From contig BFEA01000356.1 in NCBI GenBank assembly GCA_003427395.1, positions 2,419 to 36,054 on the forward strand: a stretch of 33,636 nt of DNA, given 5' to 3'. This DNA comes from Chara braunii. Lineage: Eukaryota; Streptophyta; Charophyceae; Charales; Characeae. Shown one piece after another: positions 1 through 9,488 of this stretch. A program made the position numbers and the translations under genes. Under the pieces are notes generated by a model that saw only the letters and a program-made list of their open reading frames with translations, made no database searches and was not told where the DNA came from. How positions within the stretch are numbered: the stretch's first letter is position 1; each line of letters begins with the position of its first letter.

Positions 1-5
1 GACAC

Positions 6-598
6 GTGGCACTTCGCCTACTAAAGAAAACCAATAAAATAGGGAGGAGGAGGAGAAAGGAAGAGGAGGAGGTGGATGAGGAGGAGAGAAGAAGACAAAG
101 GGAGGAGGAGGAGGAGGAGGAGGAGGAGGAGGAGGAGAGAAGAAGACAAAGGGAGAAGGGGGAGGAAGAGGAGAGAAGAAGACGAGAGGAGGTGCAGGAG
201 GAGGAGGAGGAGGAGGAGGAGAAGGAGAGGAAAAAGAAGACGAGAGGAGGAGGAGAGGAGGAGGACCTGCCGGTTTTGTATGGCGATGACGAAAACAAAC
301 TGAGATTGACGAGTTCCCAGACTTCGGGGAGGAGACAGAGCAAGATGGGGCCAATGAGACTTCGGATGGGGGAGTCGTGGCACCCATCAGAGAGAAGGGT
401 AGGGAGACCGGGAAGAAGAAGGTAGTACGGTCCACGGGCCAGGGCGACCAAGGAACACCCGCCTGGGTAAAACTTGGTTTAGATTACGAGGTTTGGCGTG
501 ACCGAGTTGCTAGGGGTACTTGCATGAACTGTGGCAACTATGGCCACACATCCAGGACATGCCGAGGCAAAAAGGTCACTACGAAGGTGGCATAGCCA
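6..598 (+). pseudogene. Element A gag remnant with acidic low-complexity region and CCHC zinc knuckle
   Basis: The first 290 bases are an almost pure GA tract read as a Glu/Arg-rich, coiled-coil-like segment. A frameshift near 377-425 moves the frame to one that reads AWVKLGLDYEVWRDRVARGT and then a zinc knuckle at 521-562 with spacing C-x2-C-x4-H-x4-C (CMNCGNYGHTSRTC). Zinc knuckles of this type bind RNA in retroelement Gag (known for the family). The frame ends at a TAG at 593-595. The N-terminal part of Gag lies before the window, so only the C-terminal end is seen. The Glu-rich part could be partly a simple-repeat expansion. Confidence 0.75.
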
Positions 599-702
599 AC
601 TGTGATAGGCTTATCTTCGAACTCTGGCAGTGATTCTGCGAGCACTTCGCAGGGAAACACCTCGGGACGGTAGGAGTTTTAGCCGCTCTTACTCGCGCTG
701 AA

Positions 703-2281
703 GTGGTTACGTTGCCTTCTCCACTTCAAGCGTTGGCCAAGGCCAGTGGCCCACACATCGCCCCCCAGACACATTCAGACCCACCGACGCTCTGTTCGAG
801 AGATGTGTCTGAGTCCCTAGAAGAGTTACAATCTGAGTGGTCAGGGAAGGACTCCAGAGATTCTTGGGCGATGATCAGTAGAGGTCCAAAGGGTGAACAT
901 TTCGCGGTAGAGGTTGATGTAGGTGGCCGCAAAGTTGGCGCCTTCACAGACATAGGCTCTACGTGGAACTTCATCAGTCGTGCTTGTGTGGATAGATTGC
1001 GCTTAGGGGACCAAGTGCAGCGGCTTAGCAGAACTGTAGCTTCTACACTGGCCAACAAGCACCAAATGTTGGTAAAAGACTATGTCAAGGACGTAGTCTG
1101 TACCTTCTCCTATGGAGGAGGGGAAGTGAGCCATAAAATCCCCTTCCTGGTTAGCGACGAACTGCCCTTTGACATGCTCCTAGGTATGTACTACCTCGAG
1201 GTCGCGCAACCGCAGTTTGACTGGGATAGAAAGGTGTTGATTCACAAATTGCCCAATGGTAGATCTGTTAGATTGCAAAAGTTTAAAGCTAGCAGTCTGA
1301 TAGAAAACTACGGGTGCATGTGTGCATCATCTTTCTATAACTACTATAAGCAAAATCCCGAGGAGGGCATGTATCTAGTCTTTGTCTCTGAGAAAGGGGA
1401 GGCNGTTAAAACACCCTCNGAGATAGAATCAGTCGTCGCAACATATTCAGACCTTTTTNAGGAGCCCACAGGCGTGGTGGAAAGGGAGGTGGTCCATGCG
1501 ATAGAAGTTGTCCTAGGTAGTAAGGTACCTAGAGGACAAATCCATAGGATGTCTCCTGCGAAGTTGGATGAGCTCCGCCGCCAGCTCAAGGAGCTCATAG
1601 AAAAGGGATGGATTCGGCCTAGTACCTCCCCTTACCGTGCGCCAGTCTTATTTGTCTCAAAGAAGGGAGGTACCTTGAGGATGTGCTTCGACTATAGGGG
1701 CCTCAATGCCATCACTGTTAAGAACACGGAGCCCCTACCTCGCATCGACGACCTACAGGATAGAGTGCAGGGATGCCGGTACTTTATTAAGATAGATCTA
1801 AAGCCCGGATACCATCAAATTGCTATTAGACCTGAGGGTCAGCCCAACACCGCATTTCAGACCAGTTTGTGGTGATGCCCTTCGGCCTATGCAAGCTCCT
1901 GGGACATTCCAGCACGCAATGAACAAGATCTTTCATGATTACTTAGATAAGTTTATCGTCGTGTACGTCAACGATATCCTCATCTTTAGGACTGTAGAGG
2001 AGCACGCTGAGCACTTGAAAATAGTGCTAGGTCTCCTAAGACAGCACCAGTACAAGGTTAACTTGGAGAAATGCGAGTTTGGTCGCACCAAGATCTTGTA
2101 CTTGGGTCATGAAATTTCAGCAAATGGGTTGAGGCCAGACGTTGCAAAGGTGGCCAGCATTCGTGACTGTCCCAGACCTCAAACTGTTACTGAGGTCAGA
2201 TCGTTTTTGGGGATGACGGGCTATTATCGTCCGTTTGTGAAGAACTATAGTACTATAGCTTCCCCATTAACAGATCATTAA
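703..2281 (+). pseudogene. Element A protease and reverse transcriptase (frameshifted)
   Basis: The first piece (703-1875) begins with a retropepsin-like segment. The active-site motif is DIGS at about residue 83, where D-S/T-G is usual, and the second motif is DMLLGMYYL. It then runs into RT: KGWIRPSTSPYRAPVLFVSK, CFDYRGLN and FIKIDLKPGYHQI. About 20 nt around 1864 are missing, which removes the residues before FVVMPFGL. A 1-nt change near 1893 then shifts to the frame used by 1820-2281. The catalytic box reads YVND instead of YVDD/YLDD (an Asn for the first Asp), which should abolish polymerase activity. At 2266-2287 an 11-bp direct duplication adds another frameshift. There is no start codon of its own; the region was presumably part of a polyprotein. 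Confidence 0.88.
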
Positions 2282-2346
2282 CAGATCTAACTCGACTTGA
2301 CAGCCCTTAGGAATGGACAGAAGAGTGTGAGGCAGCCTTCAAGAAA

Positions 2347-3423
2347 TTGAAGTATGCTCTAACACACTACGAAGTCCTCAAGCTCCGGGATCCTGATCAG
2401 CTCTTTGTCGTGACCATAGACGCCAGCCAATGTGGCATAGGTGTGGTCCTTGCGCAAAAGGAGGGGAAAAAGTTGAGACCTATCGAGTATATGAGTAAAA
2501 AGATGTCATCTCATAAACTAGCCAGGTCCACTTTTGAGTGTGAGCTCTATGCCCTGTACAGAGCGCTGGTACATTGGAAACACTATCTCCTTGGCAGATT
2601 TTTCTATGTGAGATCTGACCACAAGACCTTGCGCTGGATTAAGACACAACCGATCCTCTCTGACGCACTCAAGCGATGGATTCAAGTGATAGACATGTAT
2701 GCCTGTCAACTTGATCCAATCAAGGGAGAGTATAATAAGGTAGTTGATGCATTGTCACGTCGGGCAGATTACCTGGCCGCACTAGTAACTGAATTTGGCA
2801 TATCTAACGACTTAACTCGGTCGTTGGTGGAAGCCTATCAGCAAGATCCAGTTATGTCTAAGATCATCCGTAGATTCCAAGCAAAGGACAAAAAAACTTT
2901 GGACGAATTTACGATGGTAGACAACTTGCTGTTTCTTGAGAAGGCAGGGAATAAAAGGTTGTGTGTTCCTGATAGTGAGTCTTTACGTATTTTATTTTTA
3001 GCAGAATGTCATGATGAAACTGGTCATTTTGGCTATAGAAAGACATCAGCGAACTTAGTACAAAGATTTTGGTGGCCCTCTATGATGCAAGATGCTAAAA
3101 GATACGTTGAAACCTGCCAGGTTTGCCAAAGGGACAAACCCAAGACTCGGGCTCCGCTTGTGTTGATTAAGCCCTTGCCGATTCTTGACGGACCGAGTCA
3201 GAGTGTGTCCATGGATTTCATGGATACTCTTGTGACCAGTAGGTCCGGGAAAAGACACATCTTTGTTATAGTGGATCGCTTTTCTAAGTACGCCAGACTA
3301 ATCGCTATGCCAGAAAATGCTAAAACCAACCACGTCATCCACCTCTTTATGGATAACTGGGTACGTGACTTTGGTTTACCCACATCTATTGTTAGTGACA
3401 GAGATGTGAGATTCACCAGTTAA
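2347..3423 (+). pseudogene. Element A RNase H and integrase N-terminal half
   Basis: This is the continuation of pol after a TAG at 2308-2310. RNase H begins with FVVTIDASQCGIG (catalytic Asp present), then TFECELYALYRALVHWKHYL and SDHKTLRWI, and ends around VVDALSRR. The integrase HHCC zinc domain follows: CHDETGHFGY (from 3009) and CQVCQRDK. The catalytic core has the first Asp in SMDFMD (about 3214) and the second in IVSDRDVRFTS (about 3397). A TAA at 3421-3423 interrupts just after RFTS; the same frame continues afterwards. Integrase inserts retroelement DNA into chromosomes (family knowledge); this copy is truncated by stops. Confidence 0.88.
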
Positions 3424-4323
3424 CTATGGCAATCAACTGCTGAAAAGATGGGTACCAAGCTCCAAATGACGTCAGGGAATCACCCTGAGTCAAATGGCCA
3501 GGCATAACAGATGGATCGGGTAGTACAACACCTGCTTCGGCATTATAATAAGCCAAGTCAAGATGACTGGGACGAGAAGTTACCTCTCGTCGCCAGCCTG
3601 TATAACAATGTTGTGCACATTACTACTGGTACGACTCCCAACCAACTGGACCTTGGTTGGAAACCCAGAACTGCACTCGACTTTCTGCTACTAGAAAGAG
3701 AATTCACTGCAGCACCTGGCAGCATAGAGTTTGCTGTCAAATATGATCCGATGTTGCAGCAAGCCGTTGAACATATCAGGAAATCTCAGGATGCAACGAT
3801 CGCATATGAGAATAAGCACAGACGGCCCTCTAACTTTCAGGTAGGTGATAAAGTCTGGGTTAAGTCATATGAACTAGGTCAGGAGTTAGGCATTTCACGT
3901 AAACTAATGCCACAGTACTTTGGGCCCTGGGAGATCTTAGACCTTGTCGGGGATCAACCGGATGGGCCTTCATATGTGATTCGCATCCCTCCACACTTGC
4001 GCACTTACCCTGTTTTCCATTCATCTAAGCTGACACCTTTCGTTGCCACTGATCAGTTTCCCTCAAGGATATCAATGCTGCCCCCAACCATGGATGGCGA
4101 AGTGGATATTGACCAGATCATGGAGCATCAAGTGATGCCAATACCTCGACCATCAGGCAGAGGCCGCCCTCCTAAACCAATAATGCAGTATCGTGTGAGA
4201 TTCATACATCATCTGGATCCTAAAGAAGATCGTTGGTTCACACGAGAGGAACTCATGAGAACAACACCTCAAGTGATTGCAAGCTATGAAAGAGAACTCA
4301 AAGGGAAGATGCCTGCAGAGTAA
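3424..4323 (+). pseudogene. Element A integrase C-terminal half
   Basis: The frame is the same as the preceding piece but carries a second stop, TAA at 3505-3507, exactly where the core's catalytic Glu is expected (SNGQA-stop-QMDR against the family pattern GQTE). From 3511 it is open for 270 residues: YNNVVHITTGTTPNQLDLGW, KHRRPSNFQVGDKVWVKSYE and FGPWEILDLVGD (the GPF/SH3-like region). A tail YRVRFIHHLDPKEDRWFTREEL resembles the chromodomain-like end of these integrases, but I do not see a canonical chromodomain. It ends with TAA at 4321-4323. Element B has a clearly related C-terminus at 28570-29007. Confidence 0.85.
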
Positions 4324-4348
4324 CAGACTTCTCAGAGGACTAACGAAG

Positions 4349-4363
4349 TAAAGGAGGAAGAAA
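4349..4363 (+). promoter_or_regulatory. Polypurine tract of element A
   Basis: A run of purines with one T (GTAAAGGAGGAAGAAA) lies 26 bases after the pol stop and directly before a TG that can start an LTR (TGCGAGGATA at 4364). This is the usual place for the plus-strand primer of reverse transcription. Confidence 0.6.
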
Positions 4364-4559
4364 TGCGAGGATATGGGTCCTCGGCAGGCCTGAGGGGCCC
4401 CTGTTGCAAAAGCGCCCGCCCTAAGTGAAGGCGGGCCTAACGAATCACGAGAGGCCCTTCGTTGTCAATATCGCATTTGGGGTCCAGGCAGTTTCGTCGC
4501 GACAGTTGGTTGAAGGGAAACACAGGCCGAGCAGCGTGGAAATTCCCAGGCCTTCCAGG

Positions 4560-4681
4560 CCTTTCCGAAAGTTCAGGCCCTGGGCCAGATTCGCAGCCTC
4601 ATACACAGACAGTTGGGAGGCCCTTCCGAAAGTTCAGGCCCTTGGCCAGATTCGCAGCCTCATACACAGACAGTTGGGAGG
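4560..4681 (+). repeat. Two-copy 61-bp tandem repeat
   Basis: The unit beginning near TTCCGAAAGTTCAGGCCC recurs with a 61-bp period (TCCGAAA at 4564 and 4625). The copies are nearly identical, differing by about two bases, so the duplication is recent relative to the decay of the surrounding element. Confidence 0.9.
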
Positions 4682-4755
4682 CCCAACCGAATGAGGCCCA
4701 GTAGGGGCCTACCGGAAGCTTTTGGGCCCAGTCCAGTCCAGCCAGGCTGCCAATC

Positions 4756-4795
4756 GAGGCAGGCTCTTTCCATATAGGAAAGAGCTTGCTGCCTC
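4756..4795. other. Long hairpin with an ATATA loop in the LTR-like block
   Basis: The arms GCTCTTTCC (4763-4771) and GGAAAGAGC (4777-4785) pair perfectly around ATATA. The outer arms GAGGCAG (4756-4762) and CTGCCTC (4789-4795) extend the stem after a 3-nt bulge. It could be a promoter-proximal structure of the LTR; no function is shown. Confidence 0.7.
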
Positions 4796-5417
4796 GCCAG
4801 GGCATTTGGGCACTTGCTGGCTGGCGGCAGCGCTGCTGGAGCGATAGCTCGCGTGCTAGCTGCTGGCATTGGAGCAAGAGGCTGCGCACGTGCGGTCGTG
4901 TGGTGAAGCAGGGCGCTGCTGAGGGCAGCGCCATAGCCCAGCCTCCATAGCTGGCTGTGGGCTTGGACATACAGTGAGGCACAGGGATGGTCTTCGGGTG
5001 TACAACAACGGGAGACGTGGGAGAGAGTCAAGGAAGAGAGAGAAGGATGATGATGATGATGATGTAAGGGCACATACCTGGTATTGGCAGTGATTCTGCA
5101 TGGGCGACATCTTCAAGTACTTCGGGTGTTGTTGACGTCAATAGTTGCATTGTCAATTCGTAGGCTAGTAGTAGCTGTGTAGGGAGTAGGCTGGGCGCCG
5201 AGCGCCAGGTAGGGAGATAGAGACTGGATACATATGTTGGTGGTGGCGAGAGCAAGCTCTCATTGACATTGACTTTCAGTGCTACGATTCTCCATTGGTG
5301 TTATATTGGTGCAATGCTGCTTCCTGAACACTGTGTTACGATTTGGCTTTCAATGTGATTGTGCAATCTGAATGTTGTCATCTCGCTTCTGTTTATTTTC
5401 CTTGCAAAAGCAAGGGG

Positions 5418-5546
5418 AAAAAAAAAAAAAGTGTTTCTACTTTGCATCTTGAATAAGAAAACGGTATATATCTTCTGCATTATTAAGTTTCGTTAATCTG
5501 AAGCAGCGACATCCAGACTTTAAAAAAAAAAAAAAAAAAAAAAAAA
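5418..5546 (+). repeat. Two poly(A) tracts flanking the LTR/leader junction
   Basis: There are 13 A's at 5418-5430 and 25 A's at 5522-5546. They bound the poorly defined segment between the LTR-like block and the leader of element B. They might be slippage products, or remnants of retroposed tails; nothing else is recognisable between them. Confidence 0.8.
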
Positions 5547-5629
5547 TCCCATCCACGTAGAAGGTAGATTAGGATCTGGGTTGTCTACTTGGTGGGCTAG
5601 CGGAGGCTATCCCTGTGCTATCACCCATC

Positions 5630-6761
5630 ATGGATGATTATCCCATCCAAGGTATATTGGCCCTTTCGGTGTTGTTGGGGGCCCTCTTCAGATTGTTCTT
5701 TCCCCTTGGCTTCGGGAGGGTCTGTACCTCCCGCATGATGCAGACAAGATCTGGAAAAATAAAGCAAGGGTTGCCGGCGGTAAAGCAAGCAGAAGTGGAT
5801 CGCCGCCTGGCGGAGAAAAAGAAAGAGAAAGAATTAAAAAAGAAACAGAAAGAAGAAGAGGTTTAGAAAATAAAAGAAGAAAGAGAAAATTTAGAAAGAG
5901 AAATGAAGGAGAAAGAAAAAAAATTGTAGGAGAGATGAAGGCAGTGGAAGAAGAAAAAGAAGAAGAAGATGGTGAGAGATTGCACAGACGCCGGACAGAA
6001 AGAGGGGAGTCCAACAGGACTGGTGGCATCTCAATTCATATGGAAGCCATGAACTGGCTAGATCAGTTTGGATATAGGACCCCCATGTATGTTGAGTCGG
6101 AGGAGGACAAGAATGCCTCTGTTGCGTTGCTGGCTGCAACAGACGACCCTGCAGCGAAAGAAATTCTGATTCAAGAAAAGAAAGCAGAATTAAATAATAA
6201 AATGGTAGCAGCAAAATGACAAAAATTTGAAGAAAAGAAAAAATTGAAAGAAGAGGGGGGAAATTTTCTAAGGCAATTACAACTTGCTGCATTAACAAAA
6301 AGTGTGCAGAAACTCAAAAACTATCAATTTGAGTTTGAAGGGGTTTGGAACAACTTTCTGCAAAGATCAGCACAGAAAGTTGATAGACATATAATAACTT
6401 GCGTAGAGAAGCTAGATGAACAACTCGCCAAGAGACTGGCAAATCCCGCTGTGGCCAAGAAAATATTAGGTGGTGGCGGAGGAGATGGAGGAAACGGAGG
6501 TGGAGATGGTGGAGATGAAAACAAGAAGAAGAAGGAAGTGCAGCAAGAAAAAACAGGGGAAGTAAGGAAGATTAAACTAAAAGTGTCGTGGACTTACACA
6601 GGGAAGAAGAAAGAAAGTGTATTGCATTGGATTGCGGCGGTCGAATCCTATGTCTATGGGAGCGCACACCATATTGGGATAGAGTTCTAATGGCCAGTTT
6701 GTGTATGGCCGGAGACGCCATGAGTTTTGCAATCTCCTTGCAGAAAGAAGCAGGTTGCTAG
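5630..6761 (+). pseudogene. Element B gag, N-terminal part (frameshifted)
   Basis: The start chosen is the ATG at 5630 (MDDYPIQGILALSVLLGALF), because the related fragment at 33070 begins MDDYPMFSLLALSVLWGPLL at the same place. Residues 7-25 are hydrophobic and could be a membrane or signal-anchor segment, followed by a charged Lys/Glu-rich coiled-coil-like stretch. A TAG at 5864 and a frameshift lead to 5935-6219 (MEAMNWLDQFGYRTPMYVES). A TGA at 6217 is read past in the same frame into 6244-6690 (FEGVWNNFLQRSAQKVDRHI, then a Gly/Asp-rich linker). Another frameshift near 6665 and a TAG at 6759 precede the long ORF that follows. It encodes a Gag-like structural protein of no further recognised type. 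Confidence 0.75.
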
Positions 6762-6764
6762 TTC

Positions 6765-9488
6765 ATGGTAGAATACTCCCAGCAAACACGAATTGAAGAC
6801 TTCTTCAAAGCTGTTCGGGAAAGGTTTGAGGATAAAAATCTAGCCCGGAGAACCGAAATGTTGATTCTTAACATTGTTGATAGGAAGTGGAAGAGTGTGT
6901 CTGCACTCAAGGCTACCATGGATGAACTCTCACAATGCGCTGAGCATGGACTCGCCCTAACTCAAATTCTGAATAATTTTGCTAGAGCACTACCTGACCC
7001 ACTCCGTACTCAACTGTATCCCCGTACCAAAGAAGAGGGGATGAAATATGAGAAGTCCAGCAAGATCGCACTAGATCATGCTGGCTTCCTGGCAGAAGCA
7101 AATTATTGTCACTATTGGAAAGATCTGCAAGCGGGAAAGAAGTGGCAGAACCGCACAATGTCAGGGAATATACCTGGGAAAGACAACCTCCTTCTGACCT
7201 TTGAAGAAGGAGGTGTCGAGACTCTCTCTAACGACCAAATAGACTATGGTATGGAGGGAGCACTCGACGGTACGGTCGTTCGGGAGGGGGACTACGCCGT
7301 TGTTGCAGCCCGCGGGGGAGGGCGACAAGGAAGAGGCCGTGGCCGAGGAAAAGGAGGCCGCGGACGTGGAGGAAGAGGACCCGGCACCCAGAGGGGTGGT
7401 GGCGAAGGTAGCTACTACGTGGGTGGAAGGGGCAATGGTCACTCGCAAGGTGGCCGAGGTTCCAACTTCACATGGGGTAGAGGAAGAGGCACGTGGTATG
7501 GAAATTGGGATAAGCCATATCCACCCCATCCTGGTTTGCCGGAAGGCAGACCTTGGGAGAAGTTAGGGATTACAGAGAAACTCTGGCAAGAAAGGTACCA
7601 AAAGGGAACAGCCAGTAGAGTCTCAGTTGCCTCTACAAAAACTTCGGATGTAAATAGACAGACATCCTCCCATCCGAAGGTTCCCCTGGCAGAAACTGAA
7701 AAGAAAGACGGTCCCCACCTAGTTAACTGTCCAGAGGTAGGTAGTGTATGTACCTCTCTAGGTGGATCCCTCGCTGGCATAGGTGCCGAGTCGGCCACTC
7801 GTCACAAAGCTTGGACCGAAATGAAGAAACAAAAAGGACAGTTAATAATTGGAGATCTAGAAGTTAATAAAGTAAGAGTAGGTGGAATGATTGAAAGCGG
7901 GTCAACTCGCAGCTATATAAGTAAGAAAGGTTTGCAAAAGTTGTGTCTCAAGCTAAAGGTAAAGCAGTTGGATGAGCCCGTGGTAAGTAAACTAGCAAAT
8001 AGTAGTGAAATTGTGATGGATAGATATGTTGAAGGGATTCAGACATACTTCCGGCTCGAAGCAGAGGGGAAGGTGGAACGCGTTCTCCACTCTCCGACTC
8101 TCGTGGTGGAAGGTAGTCTCCCTTTTGACATTCTCTTAGGCATGGATTGGGGTGAAGCTGCAGATGCGGATATAAAGTTAAGGGACCACGAGTGTTGGCT
8201 CCCTAGTCCGCAAGGTGGAAAGAAGAAAATCCGACTGTTCCATGAATCCGATAAGGAAAGCAGCTTAGCTCATTGTTGCATGAGTGCCCCCGCGTTCGGC
8301 CGCCATGTAAAGAAATACAATATGTATGATAAAGTATTTGTGGCATATGTGCGCCGAGTTAAGGAAGGTGAAAATAAGGAAGAGGCCAACTCCCCAGAAA
8401 TTGAGAAAATTATGAAAGAATTCACAGACGTGGCAGAGGCCCCGAGCGGTGTGGTAGAGCAACCCATAAAACATCGCATTGAGATTATACCCAAAAGTCA
8501 AATTCTGAAGGGCTCGATTTATAGAATGTCACCTAAAGAACTGGATGAACTGCGAACCCAGCTCGATGAAATGTTGAAAAAGGGATGGATAAGGTCTAGC
8601 TCCTCGCCTTATGGTGCGCCCGTGCTATTTGGGCCAAAGAAAGATGGCGGGGTCCGCATGTGCATAAACTATAGAAGATTGAATGATATAACTGTTAAAA
8701 ATGTTGAGCCATTACCAAGAATCGATGATCTATTGGATAGAGTTCATGGAAGCAAATACTTCACCAAGATTGATTTGAAATCTGGCTACCATCAGATCCA
8801 GGTAGAGCCAGAAGACCAACATAAGACTGCCTTTCGTACAAGGTATGGGCACTACGCATTCGTGATGTTGCCCTTTGGTCTTATAAATGCACCTTCAACC
8901 TTCCAACGGACAATGAATGAACATTTTCGTGAATGGCTTGACAAATTCGTTGTAATATATCTTGATGATATTTTGATTTTTAGCAAGACTCTAAAAGAAC
9001 ATTGTGAGCACCTTCGACTTGTGCTTAATAAATTAAGTAAGGCAAAGTTGAAATTAAGCCCTAAAAAGTGTGAATGGGCGAAGCGTGAAGTGTTGTATCT
9101 GGGGCATGCGCTAGATGGAGAAGGAATCAAACCAGAGGACGCAAAGATTGCAGCTATTCGAGATTGGCCTAACCCCCGTAGACTCTTGAAGAAAGACACA
9201 ATCTGGAAGTGGGACCAGGGTTGTACGTCCTCATTTAAGCGTCTTAAGAAATGTTTAATCAACTATCTAGTCTTGAAAGTTGTTGATCCTTCCTTGCCCT
9301 TTGTGATCACAACCGACGCCAGTCAGTACGGGATAGGTGATGTGCTCCAACAAGATGATGGGAATGGGTACAAGCTTATTGAGTTTATGTCCGGACGACT
9401 GCCTAGTGAGAAGGTGCCGCTTCCATGTATGAGAGAGAGTTGCTTACTCTCCGGGAAGACTTGGATCATTGGCGACACTATCTCCTAG
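6765..9488 (+). CDS. Element B Gag C-terminus, protease and reverse transcriptase (907-residue open frame)
   Basis: This is the longest open frame of the window. About residues 1-150 continue Gag (FFKAVRERFEDKNLARRTEM, then ALPDPLRTQLYPRTKEEGMK). About residues 182-245 are Arg/Gly repeats (RG/RGG type, often RNA-binding), then WEKLGITEKLWQERYQKGT. The protease motif is IESGSTRSYIS at residues 376-386, with Glu (codon 7893-7895) where the catalytic Asp is expected, followed by DILLGMDW. RT is well kept: KGWIRSSSSPYGAPVLFGPK, INYRRLNDI, FTKIDLKSGYHQI, MLPFGLINAPSTFQ, and the catalytic YLDD with the Asp pair at 8964-8969. After IRDWPNPRR about 40-50 residues of the RT-RNase H connection are missing compared with element A. 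The RNase H start ITTDASQYGIG is present, then a frameshift near 9415-9425 ends the frame. The ATG used is only the first after an in-frame TAG. Confidence 0.88.
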   Translation: MVEYSQQTRIEDFFKAVRERFEDKNLARRTEMLILNIVDRKWKSVSALKATMDELSQCAEHGLALTQILNNFARALPDPLRTQLYPRTKEEGMKYEKSSKIALDHAGFLAEANYCHYWKDLQAGKKWQNRTMSGNIPGKDNLLLTFEEGGVETLSNDQIDYGMEGALDGTVVREGDYAVVAARGGGRQGRGRGRGKGGRGRGGRGPGTQRGGGEGSYYVGGRGNGHSQGGRGSNFTWGRGRGTWYGNWDKPYPPHPGLPEGRPWEKLGITEKLWQERYQKGTASRVSVASTKTSDVNRQTSSHPKVPLAETEKKDGPHLVNCPEVGSVCTSLGGSLAGIGAESATRHKAWTEMKKQKGQLIIGDLEVNKVRVGGMIESGSTRSYISKKGLQKLCLKLKVKQLDEPVVSKLANSSEIVMDRYVEGIQTYFRLEAEGKVERVLHSPTLVVEGSLPFDILLGMDWGEAADADIKLRDHECWLPSPQGGKKKIRLFHESDKESSLAHCCMSAPAFGRHVKKYNMYDKVFVAYVRRVKEGENKEEANSPEIEKIMKEFTDVAEAPSGVVEQPIKHRIEIIPKSQILKGSIYRMSPKELDELRTQLDEMLKKGWIRSSSSPYGAPVLFGPKKDGGVRMCINYRRLNDITVKNVEPLPRIDDLLDRVHGSKYFTKIDLKSGYHQIQVEPEDQHKTAFRTRYGHYAFVMLPFGLINAPSTFQRTMNEHFREWLDKFVVIYLDDILIFSKTLKEHCEHLRLVLNKLSKAKLKLSPKKCEWAKREVLYLGHALDGEGIKPEDAKIAAIRDWPNPRRLLKKDTIWKWDQGCTSSFKRLKKCLINYLVLKVVDPSLPFVITTDASQYGIGDVLQQDDGNGYKLIEFMSGRLPSEKVPLPCMRESCLLSGKTWIIGDTIS

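Larger units (their letters stand above)
1..4363 (+). mobile_element. Element A: decayed Ty3/gypsy LTR retrotransposon, internal region (left end outside window)
   Basis: The order gag (CCHC knuckle), protease, reverse transcriptase, RNase H, integrase on one strand is that of Ty3/gypsy elements. The left LTR is not in the window. The reading frame is interrupted by at least four frameshifts and three in-frame stops, so the copy is dead. Three ambiguous bases (N) lie at 1404, 1419 and 1459. Element B, which follows, is a relative: both share the same protein layout and the post-stop word CTCAGAGGACT. A purine tract at 4349-4363 marks the end of the internal region. Confidence 0.9.
4364..5470 (+). 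repeat. LTR-like block between elements A and B
   Basis: No protein is seen here. Position after the purine tract of A and before the leader of B identifies it as LTR sequence. By eye it shares order and words with the block after B (29040-30145): CCCAGTCCAGTC, a GA-rich stretch with ATGATG (here a GAT repeat at 5046-5063), GAGCGCCAGGT, TTGGCTTT...GCAAT, and TTGAATAAGA near the end. The two are diverged, not near-identical. Only one such block separates A and B, so it may be the 3' LTR of A, the 5' LTR of B, or both. The exact right edge is uncertain. Confidence 0.45.

Noticed and set aside
1404-1459. Three N bases as a sign of a gap
   Set aside because: They are single ambiguous bases and the protein frame continues through them. 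They mark base-calling doubt, not a scaffold gap.
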